Part shown: one piece after another, positions 8,890 through 18,193 of the stretch
Layout: each line of letters starts with the position of its first letter
Position numbering within the stretch: position 1 is the first letter of the stretch
NCBI GenBank assembly: GCA_022510425.1
Contig: JAFLTO010000011.1
Span: 1-64,000 of the forward strand
Length of the DNA stretch: 64,000 bases
Source of the DNA: Muribaculaceae bacterium
Lineage (GTDB): Bacteria > Bacteroidota > Bacteroidia > Bacteroidales > Muribaculaceae
Reading direction: 5' to 3'
Program-made: the position numbers and the translations under genes
The notes under the pieces: generated by a model
What the model was told of the DNA's origin: nothing
Databases searched by the model: none
The model's input: only the letters and a program-made list of their open reading frames with translations

Positions 8890-9936
8890 TTATTTCTTAG
8901 GGATATTGTGTATGGAGTCTTTTCCTCCGCGTTTGGTCTGATCTAAATTTGAATAGACAGTATTTTCGAGTTGCCGGAATTTAGCCATCACATCATAGCG
9001 CATATCATCCAAGATAGCCCTGATTGGCGAGATGAAAGGTTGGAAATTTGTATTCTTTTCCGGGGAGAAGACTCTTAGAGCCTTCCTCTCACATTTAATC
9101 TCAAGTTTTTTACCCATTTGCATAGGTTCTCCATCGAGATGCACAGGCCCTTTCTCAGTTCGAATTATAGTGAGAGAAGGGACCCTGAAAGTGCCTATGC
9201 CCCTATTCTTATCCAACATACCGGTGAACATGTCCATGCTCATCAAAAGTGTATTGAAAGGATTGTCGGCATGCACCACTGTAATATCCAAAAGACCATC
9301 AGTCAATTTAGCTTTGGGACCGATGTAAGCATTATTACCATATTGAGGAGCATTGCAGACAGCTATAAGCAAAGCTTTTTCAGTGATCATCTTGCCATTG
9401 ATGATTATGGCATAAGGCTGGCTTCTGTAATTAAGGAATTCGCGGAAAGCGCTTCTGATATAAGTCACTCTTCCTCTTTTTTTCATAGTGGCGAATTTTT
9501 CACTCACAGCGGCATCGAAACCTATACCAAATGTGCAATAGAATGGATGACCGTTAACAATTCCTCTGTCACAATTGAGCACGTGTCCCTCCTCGATTAA
9601 TTTGAGAGCCGCGAAAGTGTCTTGAGGCACACCTACAGAGCGAGCCAGACCATTGCCTGATCCAAAGGGGAGAATGCCCAAGGTGCATTTGGAGAAAGCC
9701 AGAGCATTGGCTGCCTCATTGACAGTGCCGTCGCCACCGGCAGTAATGACCATATCAAATCCGTTGTCTACAGCTTCCCTTGCCATGTTGAAAGCATCGC
9801 CACCCGCTTTGGTCTCCTTCACCACCACCTCCGTCTTCAAATTGGAGAGATGGTTTTTCACAGCGGCAGCCAACCCATGTTTGGAACGAGTGCCGGAAAT
9901 AGGATTGATAATCAGCAAAGCTTTCTTCTTATCCAT
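8890..9936 (-). CDS. YegS/DagK-type lipid kinase
   Basis: This 348-residue protein belongs to the diacylglycerol kinase catalytic family, which phosphorylates diacylglycerol or related lipids at the membrane. The ATP-binding signature GGDGT is at 67-71 after an N-terminal NPISG (11-15), and the family block PFGSGNGLARS follows at 90-100. The C-terminal beta-sandwich region (HLDGEPMQMG) matches YegS/BmrU-like proteins. A 40-residue tail beyond the fold is poorly conserved. It is divergent from psd and upstream of pldA: all four genes here touch phospholipid metabolism. The exact lipid substrate is not determinable. Confidence 0.88.
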   Translation of the reverse strand: MDKKKALLIINPISGTRSKHGLAAAVKNHLSNLKTEVVVKETKAGGDAFNMAREAVDNGFDMVITAGGDGTVNEAANALAFSKCTLGILPFGSGNGLARSVGVPQDTFAALKLIEEGHVLNCDRGIVNGHPFYCTFGIGFDAAVSEKFATMKKRGRVTYIRSAFREFLNYRSQPYAIIINGKMITEKALLIAVCNAPQYGNNAYIGPKAKLTDGLLDITVVHADNPFNTLLMSMDMFTGMLDKNRGIGTFRVPSLTIIRTEKGPVHLDGEPMQMGKKLEIKCERKALRVFSPEKNTNFQPFISPIRAILDDMRYDVMAKFRQLENTVYSNLDQTKRGGKDSIHNIPKK

Positions 9937-9968
9937 AATTTTTAATGCGGCTGTAAAGATACTTAAAA

Positions 9969-10000
9969 TTTGCGAAAGCGGCTAAAATCAACTAATTTTG
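9969..10000 (+). promoter_or_regulatory. psd promoter, start codon at the expected +1
   Basis: TTTG at 9969-9972, 20 nt, and TAATTTTG at 9993-10000 form a near-perfect promoter. The GTG start codon of psd (10007) lies 6 nt after the -7 box, where transcription should begin. The mRNA is therefore predicted to be leaderless or nearly so. Confidence 0.65.
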
Positions 10001-10006
10001 CATATT

Positions 10007-10672
10007 GTGAAAATCCATCGAGAGGGCACAAATATACTGATACTTTTGTTTTTGGTGCTCGGGGCGGTAAACGTTCCGATCTGGTTGTTTATGCCACCTT
10101 ACACACTGCCCATCATCTTCACATCCATCTCTGTCGTAGCTTATATTTTTGTATTTAATTTCTTCCGGAGCCCTAAAAGAAAATATCAAGGCGAGCGAAA
10201 AAATATGGTAGTAAGTTCGGTCGACGGCAAGGTTGTGGCAATAGAAAGAGTGAGGGAGAATGAGTACATTAAAGAAGATTCTATAATGCTGTCGGTTTTT
10301 ATGTCTCCTTTCAATGTTCATGCCAACTGGTATCCTGTGGATGGTACCGTGGAATATGTAAGGCATCACAGGGGAAGATTTCTTGCAGCCTACCTTCCGA
10401 AAGCGAGCGAAGAGAACGAACGGAGCACCGTGGGAATAGTCACTGACACAGGAAGGAAAATAACAGTGAGACAGGTAGCGGGAGCCATGGCCAGAAGAAT
10501 CGTCACTTACGCCCGTAGAGGCATGCGATCTTCAATCGACGGACATTTAGGTTTCATAAAGTTTGGTTCAAGAGTTGACCTTTATCTGCCTACCGATACA
10601 GAAATACTTGTAAAAATGCAACAGAAAGTGAAAGGCGGCGTGACTCCTGTTGCTCACTTTCCTGAGAATTAA
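10007..10672 (+). CDS. psd: Phosphatidylserine decarboxylase (short, membrane-anchored type)
   Basis: Psd makes phosphatidylethanolamine from phosphatidylserine using a pyruvoyl group formed by self-cleavage. The 221-residue protein is of the short archaeal-type/PSD-A class: membrane helices near the N-terminus (about 10-55), then the catalytic domain with SSVDGKVV and the cleavage site GFIKFGSRVDLYLP, where the serine at about 188 becomes the pyruvoyl residue. I chose the GTG at 10007, giving the family-typical start MKIHREG. An in-frame TTG at 9998 lies inside the promoter's -7 box and cannot be transcribed from it. The gene precedes pssA, whose product supplies its substrate. Confidence 0.9.
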   Translation: MKIHREGTNILILLFLVLGAVNVPIWLFMPPYTLPIIFTSISVVAYIFVFNFFRSPKRKYQGERKNMVVSSVDGKVVAIERVRENEYIKEDSIMLSVFMSPFNVHANWYPVDGTVEYVRHHRGRFLAAYLPKASEENERSTVGIVTDTGRKITVRQVAGAMARRIVTYARRGMRSSIDGHLGFIKFGSRVDLYLPTDTEILVKMQQKVKGGVTPVAHFPEN

Positions 10673-10723
10673 CTGATAAGGGGGCAAGGGATAAGGGAAG
10701 ATTTGATTAAATTATGGGTACAA

Positions 10724-11440
10724 ATGAATAGACTTATAAGAAATATACCTAATTGCATCACAGCTCTGAATCTTGGAGCCGGATGTCTCTCAATCATCGC
10801 AGCCTCTCATGGCACTTCTGAATTCTGGGGGTTACTGGGTTTTCAGTGGGCCTTTCTCTTTATGGCAATGGCTGCTGTGGCTGATTTTCTTGATGGTTTT
10901 GCCGCACGCTTGCTAAAGGCATATTCTGATTTAGGAAAGGAGCTTGATTCCTTATGCGATCTTGTGTCATTCGGAGTGGCTCCGGGATTGACCCTTTTCT
11001 TTCTTCTGCAAGACATAGGAATAGACCGTTGGCTTTGTTGGACTACGCTTCTCATACCTGTTTGCGCGGCCTTTAGATTGGCTCGGTTTAATCTTGACAG
11101 CCGCCAGACTACCTCCTTTATCGGCCTTCCCGTTCCGGCGAATGCTATTTTCTGGATAGGATATGCACAATTAATGTTTGAAGGCGTGCAGTTTCTATCT
11201 CTATGGTATGTTTTCATTTGTTTCCTAATCGTGGAATGTTGGCTCATGAATTCTAATTTGCCAATGTTCTCTTTAAAAATGAAAAACTTTTCCTTTAAAG
11301 AGAATTGGGCGCGATATCTTTTGGTATTGGCAGCAGGTTTATTCTGCTTCACACTTGGAGCCGGAGGCCTCTTCTGGCTGATTGTATTCTATGTATTTTT
11401 GGGTATCGTGTTCAAACCGCGTACATCTGATATAAAATGA
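10724..11440 (+). CDS. pssA: CDP-diacylglycerol--serine O-phosphatidyltransferase PssA
   Basis: PssA makes phosphatidylserine from CDP-diacylglycerol and serine at the membrane, the step before Psd. The 238-residue protein has the full CDP-alcohol phosphotransferase signature with exact spacing: D57-G58-x2-A61-R62-x8-G71-x3-D75-x3-D79, within about seven membrane helices. The ATG at 10724 is preferred over an in-frame TTG at 10703 because MNRLIRNIPN begins the conserved region. The psd-pssA spacer (10673-10723) holds a GATAAGGGGGCAAGGGATAAG tract. The stop overlaps the next start by 4 nt. Confidence 0.93.
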   Translation: MNRLIRNIPNCITALNLGAGCLSIIAASHGTSEFWGLLGFQWAFLFMAMAAVADFLDGFAARLLKAYSDLGKELDSLCDLVSFGVAPGLTLFFLLQDIGIDRWLCWTTLLIPVCAAFRLARFNLDSRQTTSFIGLPVPANAIFWIGYAQLMFEGVQFLSLWYVFICFLIVECWLMNSNLPMFSLKMKNFSFKENWARYLLVLAAGLFCFTLGAGGLFWLIVFYVFLGIVFKPRTSDIK

Positions 11441-11847
11441 GAGGGTTGGGAATTTTAATCCTTATAGTAGTCTTCTTTTGGTTGATTTGGCCGATGATAT
11501 CACGCTGGCTGAAGCGTAAGGCTATGGAAAGAGCAGAAGACTATATGAGGCAATCCATGGGCATGCCTCCCCGAGACAAAAAGAAAAGGGCTCGCAATGA
11601 AGGCTCCTCCACACAAAATCAGGATACATATTATTACCAAAGGCAACGCAGGAACCCTTTCAGGGAGGACAGGAGTAATGAGCCCTTGATTCCAAAGGAA
11701 TATGCCGAGGATGTGGAATTCACGGAAACAAAAGACTATTCTACCACTGAAACAAGGAATAATAGCGGGGGAAAAACAGAAACCTACCATGAAACCCAAG
11801 TCTCGGATGCGGAGTGGACTGAAATTAAAAAATCTCGTAGTAAATAG
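11437..11847 (+). CDS. DUF4834 family membrane-anchored protein
   Basis: This 136-residue protein has one N-terminal membrane helix (about residues 4-22) and a hydrophilic, probably disordered cytoplasmic tail rich in R, K, E, S and T. It fits the DUF4834 family, usually found after pssA in Bacteroidales. Function is unknown. It starts inside the pssA stop (ATGA overlap), and its last ~20 codons overlap the start of the histidine kinase gene in another frame, so the three genes are probably translationally coupled. Confidence 0.75.
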   Translation: MRGLGILILIVVFFWLIWPMISRWLKRKAMERAEDYMRQSMGMPPRDKKKRARNEGSSTQNQDTYYYQRQRRNPFREDRSNEPLIPKEYAEDVEFTETKDYSTTETRNNSGGKTETYHETQVSDAEWTEIKKSRSK

Positions 11848-13042
11848 CACAGCGAAAATCATTTTTCTTGCTGTCACGATTGCCGCATTGGTTTTCTTTC
11901 TTGTGGCGAGCAACAGACTTGTGAAGCAATTGGCAACCCAGGAGAGGGAAAGAATGGATATCTGGGCACAGGCCACCCAACGACTGGCCCAGGCAGATAT
12001 AGATACAGATATTGATTTTCTTCTTTCCATTATCAGCCAAAACAATTCCATACCTGTGCTTGTGACTGATTCAGATTACAATATATTGGACTTCAGAAAC
12101 TTCGATCTGCCAGAAGCATCAGAAGATAACGCCCCTTCTTTTGAACAATTATCCACAACCAACCAGGATTTTCTAACCACACGCCTACGTCAAGCCACAG
12201 CTAACCAACCTTTGGATAAGTTATCTCAACATGACTCCCATTTTATCAAGGTGGAAGTGTATTACAACTATCCCCAATATATCTATTACGAAGACTCCAT
12301 ACTTTTGAAACGGTTGAGCTGGTATCCTTATGTTCAACTGATTGTGATGATAGTGTTAGCGCTCATTATCTACAGTGCGCTGATATATACCAAAAATGCT
12401 GAACAGAACCGTTTATGGGCCGGACTTTCCAAGGAAACGGCACATCAATTGGGTACACCCATATCCTCTTTAATGGCTTGGAATGAATATCTTGATTCCA
12501 TGGGCACCGACAAGGACATTACAAAGGAGATGAATAAGGATATCAACCGGCTCTCGGTGATAGCCGACCGTTTCTCAAAGATCGGTTCAATACCGGAACT
12601 TCAGCTTGATTATCTTAATTCCACAGTTGAGAAATCTTTAGGATATATGTCATCAAGAATATCGGGGAAAGTGAAATTGAATCTGAATTTTGCTCACGAC
12701 GATATGGGAGTGATGATTTCGGAACCACTTTTTGAATGGGTGATGGAGAACCTGACCAAGAATGCAGTGGACGCGATGGAAGGTGAAGGAGAAATCACAA
12801 TAACTACCGGTAAAGATAAGAACAAAGTTTGGGTTGAGGTAAAGGATACCGGAAAGGGAATCCCACGTAAGAATTTTAAGAAAGTCTTTGCACCGGGGTT
12901 CACAACCAAAAAAAGAGGATGGGGACTTGGCCTCACTCTTGTGAAACGAATAATCGAAGAATATCATAAAGGAAAAATCTTTGTTAAAGAATCCGAAGTT
13001 GGCAAAGGAACAACTTTTAGAATCGAACTACCCCTTCCCTAA
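11789..13042 (+). CDS. Membrane sensor histidine kinase
   Basis: With the ATG at 11789 the protein has 417 residues: membrane helix about 22-42, a periplasmic domain of roughly 135 residues, membrane helix about 180-200, then the kinase core. The phospho-acceptor is H219 in the H-box KETAHQLGTP. The ATPase domain shows the N-box NLTKNAVDAMEG, G1 box DTGKGIP, F-box VFAPGFTTKK and G2 box GWGLGLTLVKRI. No response regulator is adjacent, so it is an orphan kinase here. The start is uncertain: the frame is open from 11702, and 11807 (MRSGLKL) is also possible. The chosen start overlaps DUF4834 by 59 nt. Confidence 0.88.
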   Translation: MKPKSRMRSGLKLKNLVVNSTAKIIFLAVTIAALVFFLVASNRLVKQLATQERERMDIWAQATQRLAQADIDTDIDFLLSIISQNNSIPVLVTDSDYNILDFRNFDLPEASEDNAPSFEQLSTTNQDFLTTRLRQATANQPLDKLSQHDSHFIKVEVYYNYPQYIYYEDSILLKRLSWYPYVQLIVMIVLALIIYSALIYTKNAEQNRLWAGLSKETAHQLGTPISSLMAWNEYLDSMGTDKDITKEMNKDINRLSVIADRFSKIGSIPELQLDYLNSTVEKSLGYMSSRISGKVKLNLNFAHDDMGVMISEPLFEWVMENLTKNAVDAMEGEGEITITTGKDKNKVWVEVKDTGKGIPRKNFKKVFAPGFTTKKRGWGLGLTLVKRIIEEYHKGKIFVKESEVGKGTTFRIELPLP

Positions 13043-13087
13043 CTCCAATATTCAATAATCTGAACAGTAAGTAAATAGTTCTAAGGT

Positions 13088-13118
13088 TTTGAAAATTCAA
13101 GTTTTTACAATATTTTTG
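13088..13118 (+). promoter_or_regulatory. Promoter upstream of the TPR membrane protein gene
   Basis: TTTG at 13088-13091, 19 nt, and TATTTTTG at 13111-13118 match the Bacteroidetes consensus. The transcript would start near 13124, about 43 nt before the next gene. Confidence 0.65.
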
Positions 13119-13166
13119 CAATAGAAATGTTGCCGGATACACATAGACTCCGGCAATGACGCAGAT

Positions 13167-14600
13167 ATGAGATTTCCACACCCCTTTCTTCGATTCCTTC
13201 CGGTCATAACCGGAATTTTTATGCTTTTTTCATCCCAAAAAGCATTTGCCGACCTTTCTCAAAATGATGCTCTCTTGAGGGAAAAGTCTCTGATGGCAGC
13301 ATCCACCAACACCGACAGCATCAAGATTCTTTTGGATGTCTACAACCTTAGCGATAAAAACTATCGTAATAAAGTAAGAAAACAGTTAATCAATCTTGCA
13401 TCCCAATCGTCCAATCATGAATTGATCGGAGACGTGATCAATGAGCTTGCTTCCTCCACCGATGATACAAAGGATCTGAACAGATTGATAATCATGTCGG
13501 AAAATCTTCCGGAAGAAGAAGGAAAGGAAACATTGCAGACTGTGTTACAAATGGAACAAGCCAAGTCTGAAGCTCACACCATTGTAGACAGTCAGCTCAA
13601 AGAGCAGTTGGCAGAATACAAAAGACAGGGTATAAGCTTTACAGGTGATCCTTATAAAGAAATTCAAAATATTTTCCGGACAATGGTATACCTCGGAGCT
13701 TCTTCACAAGGACCCATGTATTTCGAATGTATAAAAAGATTGGAAGGTCTTGTGGAGAATCTCCCTGAAAAAGACTATGCCATCAAAAATCTATTCTATA
13801 CTAACGCAGCTTTATTCTACACAAGGAACAAGGATTATGCAAAGGCCATAGAATTCGACCGGAAACTGATCGACCAGCTCAATCATATGCGGGCACTGTA
13901 TCAGAAACAAGGGAAAAATGTTCACGATCTTGACTATTTCTACTATGTCAGCTATCGTAGAATGCTTCGCAATTTCAGAGGTTTGACACCCGAAGAATTA
14001 GAAGATGTGTGGGAAAAATGTGTAGAATTGGCACAAATAAACGATGAGGCGGCAGAGGCATTCGGAAACGGAGGATTAGCCAAGTCTTATTATTACTATG
14101 CAAAAGGAGAATATAAAGAGGCTGCCCCTGAACTTAAGAAGGCTCTTGCAGACCCTGATATCAGTGATTTCAGAAAACAAGAGCTCTTAGGATTACTCGC
14201 TTACTCCCTACGACAAACCGGAGATAAAGAGGGAGAACTAAAAGCGTTGAGAGAGTATTCCCAAATGGCAATTGATGACAGGACTCATCGACGTGAGGAT
14301 ATGTATCGTGAGTTGGAACTTAGAAATTCCGTCAATCAGGTGCTCGCGGATGAACTAAAACAACAAGAGCAACAGAGAGAGCAAAACCGGGTAATGCGAA
14401 AAACTTCCATTACTTTGGTTTATGTGCTTGCCGTGATTCTGATTTTCCTTTGCGGTGCATATTTCAGATTAAGAAATAAAGCGAAGGAATTGGAAATCAA
14501 GAATGGCAAGCTTCGTAGAAACATTGAATATATTTTCGATGATGGTGTGCCAAAAGGCTCAAAGGATCTTCGACATCAGAAGAATCGATTGAAAGGATAA
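13167..14600 (+). CDS. Secreted/membrane TPR-type protein with short cytoplasmic tail
   Basis: The specific family is not recognised. The 477-residue protein has a signal peptide (about 1-28, ending AFADL), an alpha-helical periplasmic region with TPR-like repeats (for example YTNAALFYTRNKDYAKAIEF and SYYYYAKGEYKEAAPELKKA), a coiled coil around 390-410, one membrane helix at about 410-433, and a tail of some 45 residues. The layout resembles the sensory half of Bacteroidales TPR-histidine kinases or TPR-LuxR regulators, but no kinase or DNA-binding domain follows. It may signal through a partner, such as the neighbouring orphan kinase, or be a shortened sensor. It has its own promoter. Confidence 0.75.
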   Translation: MRFPHPFLRFLPVITGIFMLFSSQKAFADLSQNDALLREKSLMAASTNTDSIKILLDVYNLSDKNYRNKVRKQLINLASQSSNHELIGDVINELASSTDDTKDLNRLIIMSENLPEEEGKETLQTVLQMEQAKSEAHTIVDSQLKEQLAEYKRQGISFTGDPYKEIQNIFRTMVYLGASSQGPMYFECIKRLEGLVENLPEKDYAIKNLFYTNAALFYTRNKDYAKAIEFDRKLIDQLNHMRALYQKQGKNVHDLDYFYYVSYRRMLRNFRGLTPEELEDVWEKCVELAQINDEAAEAFGNGGLAKSYYYYAKGEYKEAAPELKKALADPDISDFRKQELLGLLAYSLRQTGDKEGELKALREYSQMAIDDRTHRREDMYRELELRNSVNQVLADELKQQEQQREQNRVMRKTSITLVYVLAVILIFLCGAYFRLRNKAKELEIKNGKLRRNIEYIFDDGVPKGSKDLRHQKNRLKG

Positions 14601-14649
14601 AAGTGTGGCCCGTAGCCTACAAATATTGAAGGGCTTGCAGTGTGGTGGA

Positions 14650-14675
14650 AAAGATGTTTAGGTTTAGGTTTAAGT
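14650..14675. repeat. GTTTAGGTTTAGGTTTA tract before leuS
   Basis: Three consecutive TTTAGG-like units lie just upstream of leuS, with G on the sense strand. This is another member of the recurring degenerate spacer tracts. Confidence 0.55.
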
Positions 14676-14687
14676 TGAAATAGAGAA

Positions 14688-17477
14688 ATGGAAAAACAAA
14701 ATCAAGATACTACAGTTTATAATCATCAAGAAATAGAGAAGCGTTGGCAACAATTCTGGAAAGATAATAAAACATATAAAGTGACCGAGAATCCCTCGAA
14801 AGAGAAATTCTATGTGCTTGATATGTTTCCATATCCTTCCGGTGCCGGGTTACATGTAGGCCATCCTTTGGGCTATATAGCAAGCGACATTTATTCTCGC
14901 TATAAACGTCAGCAAGGCTTCAATGTGCTTCATCCGATGGGATACGATGCCTACGGACTACCGGCAGAACAATATGCCATCCAGACCGGACAACATCCCG
15001 AAAAAACGACGATGGAGAATATCGCTCGCTACCGTCAACAATTGGATAAAATAGGCTTCTCATTCGATTGGGACCGAGAGGTGCGTACCTGTGACCCTGA
15101 ATTTTATAAATGGACACAATGGGCATTCCTCCAGATGTTTAATTCTTACTACGACACAAAGGAACAGAAGGCCAAACCAATCTCAGATTTGGTGAAACAT
15201 TTCGAGAAAGATGGTTCAAAAGGCATCCATGCTGCAGAAACGAAACCTCTTTCATTCACGGCAGACGAATGGAAAAGATATTCGGAAAAGGAGAAAGCCG
15301 AGATATTGATGAATTACCGAATCGCCTATCAAGGAGAAAGCATGGTCAACTGGTGTGAAGCCTTAGGCACAGTTCTCGCCAACGATGAAGTGAGTGAAGG
15401 AGTGAGTGTGCGTGGTGGATATCCGGTGGAACAGAAGGTGATGACTCAATGGTTGCTTCGGGTGTCGGCCTATGCCCAGAGATTGCTCGAAGGCCTTGAT
15501 AATCTTCAATGGTCGGATTCCTTGAAGGAAACTCAAAAAAACTGGATAGGAAGAAGCGAGGGTGCAGAAATGAAATTCCCTGTTGTAGGTAAAGATTTGG
15601 AACTTGAGATATTCACCACACGTGCCGACACTGCTTTCGGTGTGACATTTATGGTGCTTGCTCCCGAGTCTAAATATGTGGATGTACTGGTCACTCCCCA
15701 ACAAAGAGAGGAAGTGGACAACTATCTTGAAGCGGTAGCCAAAAAAACCGAGCGAGAACGCCAGATAGATAAGAAAGTGAGCGGAGTGTTTACGGGAAGT
15801 TATGCCAAAAATCCTATTTCAGGAAAAGAAATTCCTATCTGGATTAGCGACTATGTTTTGGCAGGATATGGCACCGGAGCCATTATGGCCGTGCCGGCCC
15901 ACGATTCACGTGACTATGCTTTCGCAAAGCATTTCAACCTACCTATTCTTCCTCTAATCGAAGGCGCAGACGTGAGTGAAGAGAGCTTCGATGCTAAGGA
16001 GGGAAAGATGATTAATTCGTCTAATGATAAACTTAACCTCAATGGCCTTTCTGTGAAAGAAGCAATCGCTGCCACAAAGAAATTTATTGAACAGGAAGGT
16101 ATTGGTAAGGTAAAAGTAAATTACCGACTCCGTGACGCTATATTCTCACGCCAAAGATACTGGGGCGAACCTTTCCCGATATATTACAAAGATGGAATGG
16201 CTTGTGCAATGGATGTGAAAGACCTACCGTTACAGCTTCCGGAAGTTGATTCTTATTTACCAACCGCAAATGGAGAGCCACCGCTTGGAAGAGCAAAAAA
16301 CTGGAAAACTCCGGAAGGATATTCTATAGAACTTTGCACTATGCCCGGTTTTGCCGGCTCAAGCGCCTATTATCTCCGCTATATGGATCCTCACAATGAT
16401 AAAGCCCTGGTGAGCAAAGAAGCCGACCGGTATTGGAAAGATGTGGATCTTTATGTAGGTGGGGCAGAACATGCCACCGGTCACTTGATTTATTCTCGGT
16501 TCTGGAACAAATTCCTTCACGACATAGACGTTGTGGAGATGGATGAACCTTACCGCAAATTGGTTAACCAAGGGATGATTCAAGGTAGAAGTAATTTTGT
16601 GTATAGGATCAAGGATACTAATACATTTGTGAGCAAGGGCCTCAAAGACCAGTATGAAGTCACTCCTATCAGGGTGGATATTAATCTGGTGGATAATGAT
16701 GTGTTAGACACGGAAGCATTCAAAAAATGGCGTCCGGAATATGAAAATGCAGAATTTATTCTTGACAACGGGAAGTATGTATGCGGATATGCCGTAGAGA
16801 AGATGTCTAAATCCATGTATAATGTGGTGAATCCCGATGATATCGTTGAGAAATATGGAGCCGACACTCTAAGACTATATGAAATGTTCTTAGGTCCGTT
16901 GGAACAATCCAAACCATGGGATACAAACGGTATAGACGGATCCAATCGTTTCCTGAAGAAACTTTGGGGTCAATTCCACAAAGCACTCGATGCAGAACAA
17001 AAACCGATGACTCCGGAGGAACTCAAGACCATGCATAAACTAATCAAGAAAGTGACTCAGGATATCGAAGGATTTTCCTTTAACACCTCAGTCTCGGCTT
17101 TCATGGTGGCCTTAAATGAGCTTTCTTCGCAGAAATCCACCAACAAGGAGGCGATGGATATTTTCACCCGATTGCTTGCTCCTTTTGCTCCTCATATTGC
17201 GGAGGAATTCTGGCATAAATTAGGTCACGAGGGCAGTGTGGTAGATTCAGAATGGCCGAAGCATAATGAAGAATACCTCAAGGAAGATATGGTGAAATAT
17301 CCGGTAAGTTTCAACGGAAAGACAAGGTTTATGCTTGATGTCCCTGCCGACATGTCGAAAGAAGAGGTGGAGAAAATGGCTCTCTCTTCTCCTGAGGCTT
17401 CTAAATGGCTCGAAGGAAAATCCTTGCAAAAGGTGATTGTAGTGCCCGGCAGAATAGTTAATGTGGTTGTAAAATAA
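14688..17477 (+). CDS. leuS: Leucine--tRNA ligase
   Basis: LeuRS charges tRNA-Leu with leucine. The 929-residue protein is complete. It shows the class I signatures HVGH at 56-59 ([12 protein letters not shown]) and KMSKS at about 705-709 ([14 protein letters not shown]). Between them is the CP1 editing domain, with [15 protein letters not shown] near residues 400-415, which removes wrongly attached amino acids. A leucine-specific insertion and the anticodon-binding domain follow. Upstream 14601-14687 contains no obvious promoter. A good terminator follows at 17498-17536. Confidence 0.97.
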   Translation: MEKQNQDTTVYNHQEIEKRWQQFWKDNKTYKVTENPSKEKFYVLDMFPYPSGAGLHVGHPLGYIASDIYSRYKRQQGFNVLHPMGYDAYGLPAEQYAIQTGQHPEKTTMENIARYRQQLDKIGFSFDWDREVRTCDPEFYKWTQWAFLQMFNSYYDTKEQKAKPISDLVKHFEKDGSKGIHAAETKPLSFTADEWKRYSEKEKAEILMNYRIAYQGESMVNWCEALGTVLANDEVSEGVSVRGGYPVEQKVMTQWLLRVSAYAQRLLEGLDNLQWSDSLKETQKNWIGRSEGAEMKFPVVGKDLELEIFTTRADTAFGVTFMVLAPESKYVDVLVTPQQREEVDNYLEAVAKKTERERQIDKKVSGVFTGSYAKNPISGKEIPIWISDYVLAGYGTGAIMAVPAHDSRDYAFAKHFNLPILPLIEGADVSEESFDAKEGKMINSSNDKLNLNGLSVKEAIAATKKFIEQEGIGKVKVNYRLRDAIFSRQRYWGEPFPIYYKDGMACAMDVKDLPLQLPEVDSYLPTANGEPPLGRAKNWKTPEGYSIELCTMPGFAGSSAYYLRYMDPHNDKALVSKEADRYWKDVDLYVGGAEHATGHLIYSRFWNKFLHDIDVVEMDEPYRKLVNQGMIQGRSNFVYRIKDTNTFVSKGLKDQYEVTPIRVDINLVDNDVLDTEAFKKWRPEYENAEFILDNGKYVCGYAVEKMSKSMYNVVNPDDIVEKYGADTLRLYEMFLGPLEQSKPWDTNGIDGSNRFLKKLWGQFHKALDAEQKPMTPEELKTMHKLIKKVTQDIEGFSFNTSVSAFMVALNELSSQKSTNKEAMDIFTRLLAPFAPHIAEEFWHKLGHEGSVVDSEWPKHNEEYLKEDMVKYPVSFNGKTRFMLDVPADMSKEEVEKMALSSPEASKWLEGKSLQKVIVVPGRIVNVVVK

Positions 17478-17497
17478 AATAAGTTATATAATCTGAG

Positions 17498-17536
17498 ATA
17501 GCTATCATTGCTGATATAGCTTTGATAGCTATTTTT
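17498..17536 (+). terminator. Terminator after leuS
   Basis: A perfect 10-bp stem (ATAGCTATCA with TGATAGCTAT) around a 15-nt loop is followed by TTTT. It lies 20 nt after the leuS stop and 40 nt before rdgB. Confidence 0.7.
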
Positions 17537-17575
17537 AGTTTACAATAAGCACCTTTAAAATCCGTTCTATCAGTG

Positions 17576-18166
17576 ATGGAAAAGTGTATCCCTGAAATAG
17601 TGTTTGCCACAAATAACCCTCATAAATTAGAGGAGGCACGGGCAATTTTGTCCGGGAAAGTGAAAGTATTGTCGTTGGCTGACATCAATTGCCATGACGA
17701 AATTCCGGAAACCGCTGATACTTTGGAAGGAAATGCCCTGATCAAAGCACATTGGGTGAAAGATAGATATGGGTTTGATTGTTTCGCCGACGACACCGGT
17801 CTGATGGTCGAGGCTCTTCATGGTGCTCCCGGTGTCTACAGCGCACGATTTGCAGGAGAGCATTGTTCGCCTGATGATAATATTGCCCTTTTGCTCGACA
17901 AACTTAAAGAGGAAATAAACCGCGAAGCCAGATTCGTAACCGTAGTGGCCTTGATATTTGAGGGTAAGGAATACCTGTTTGAAGGAGAAGTGAAAGGCAG
18001 GATTGCAAATGAACATTGCGGTAAATCCGGTTTTGGCTACGATCCTGTGTTTATACCTGAAAATTCTTCACTATCCTTCGCGGAAATGGCTCCTGAAGAT
18101 AAAAACGCAATATCCCATAGAGGAAGGGCGATGACTCAATTCGCAGATTTCCTTGATAATAGATAA
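17576..18166 (+). CDS. rdgB: Non-canonical purine NTP pyrophosphatase RdgB/HAM1
   Basis: This enzyme hydrolyses ITP, dITP and XTP to monophosphates, keeping damaged purines out of DNA and RNA. The 196-residue protein carries the family blocks FATNNPHKLEEA at the N-terminus, FADDTGLMVEAL with the catalytic acidic pair, APGVYSARFAG, and GFGYDPVFIP near the C-terminus. The ATG at 17576 is preferred to the adjacent in-frame GTG at 17573. It sits between the leuS terminator and porZ; no promoter matching the consensus was clear in the 40-nt gap. Confidence 0.95.
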   Translation: MEKCIPEIVFATNNPHKLEEARAILSGKVKVLSLADINCHDEIPETADTLEGNALIKAHWVKDRYGFDCFADDTGLMVEALHGAPGVYSARFAGEHCSPDDNIALLLDKLKEEINREARFVTVVALIFEGKEYLFEGEVKGRIANEHCGKSGFGYDPVFIPENSSLSFAEMAPEDKNAISHRGRAMTQFADFLDNR

Positions 18167-18193
18167 CAATGTTTTGTCGCAATCAATAGATAT

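Noticed and set aside
9998..10006. TTG start for psd
   Set aside because: The codon is part of the -7 promoter box; the GTG at 10007 gives the family-typical start.
11702..11788. Longer N-terminus for the histidine kinase
   Set aside because: It would be an out-of-frame reading of most of the DUF4834 tail; the ATG at 11789 leaves a normal short N-terminus before the first membrane helix.
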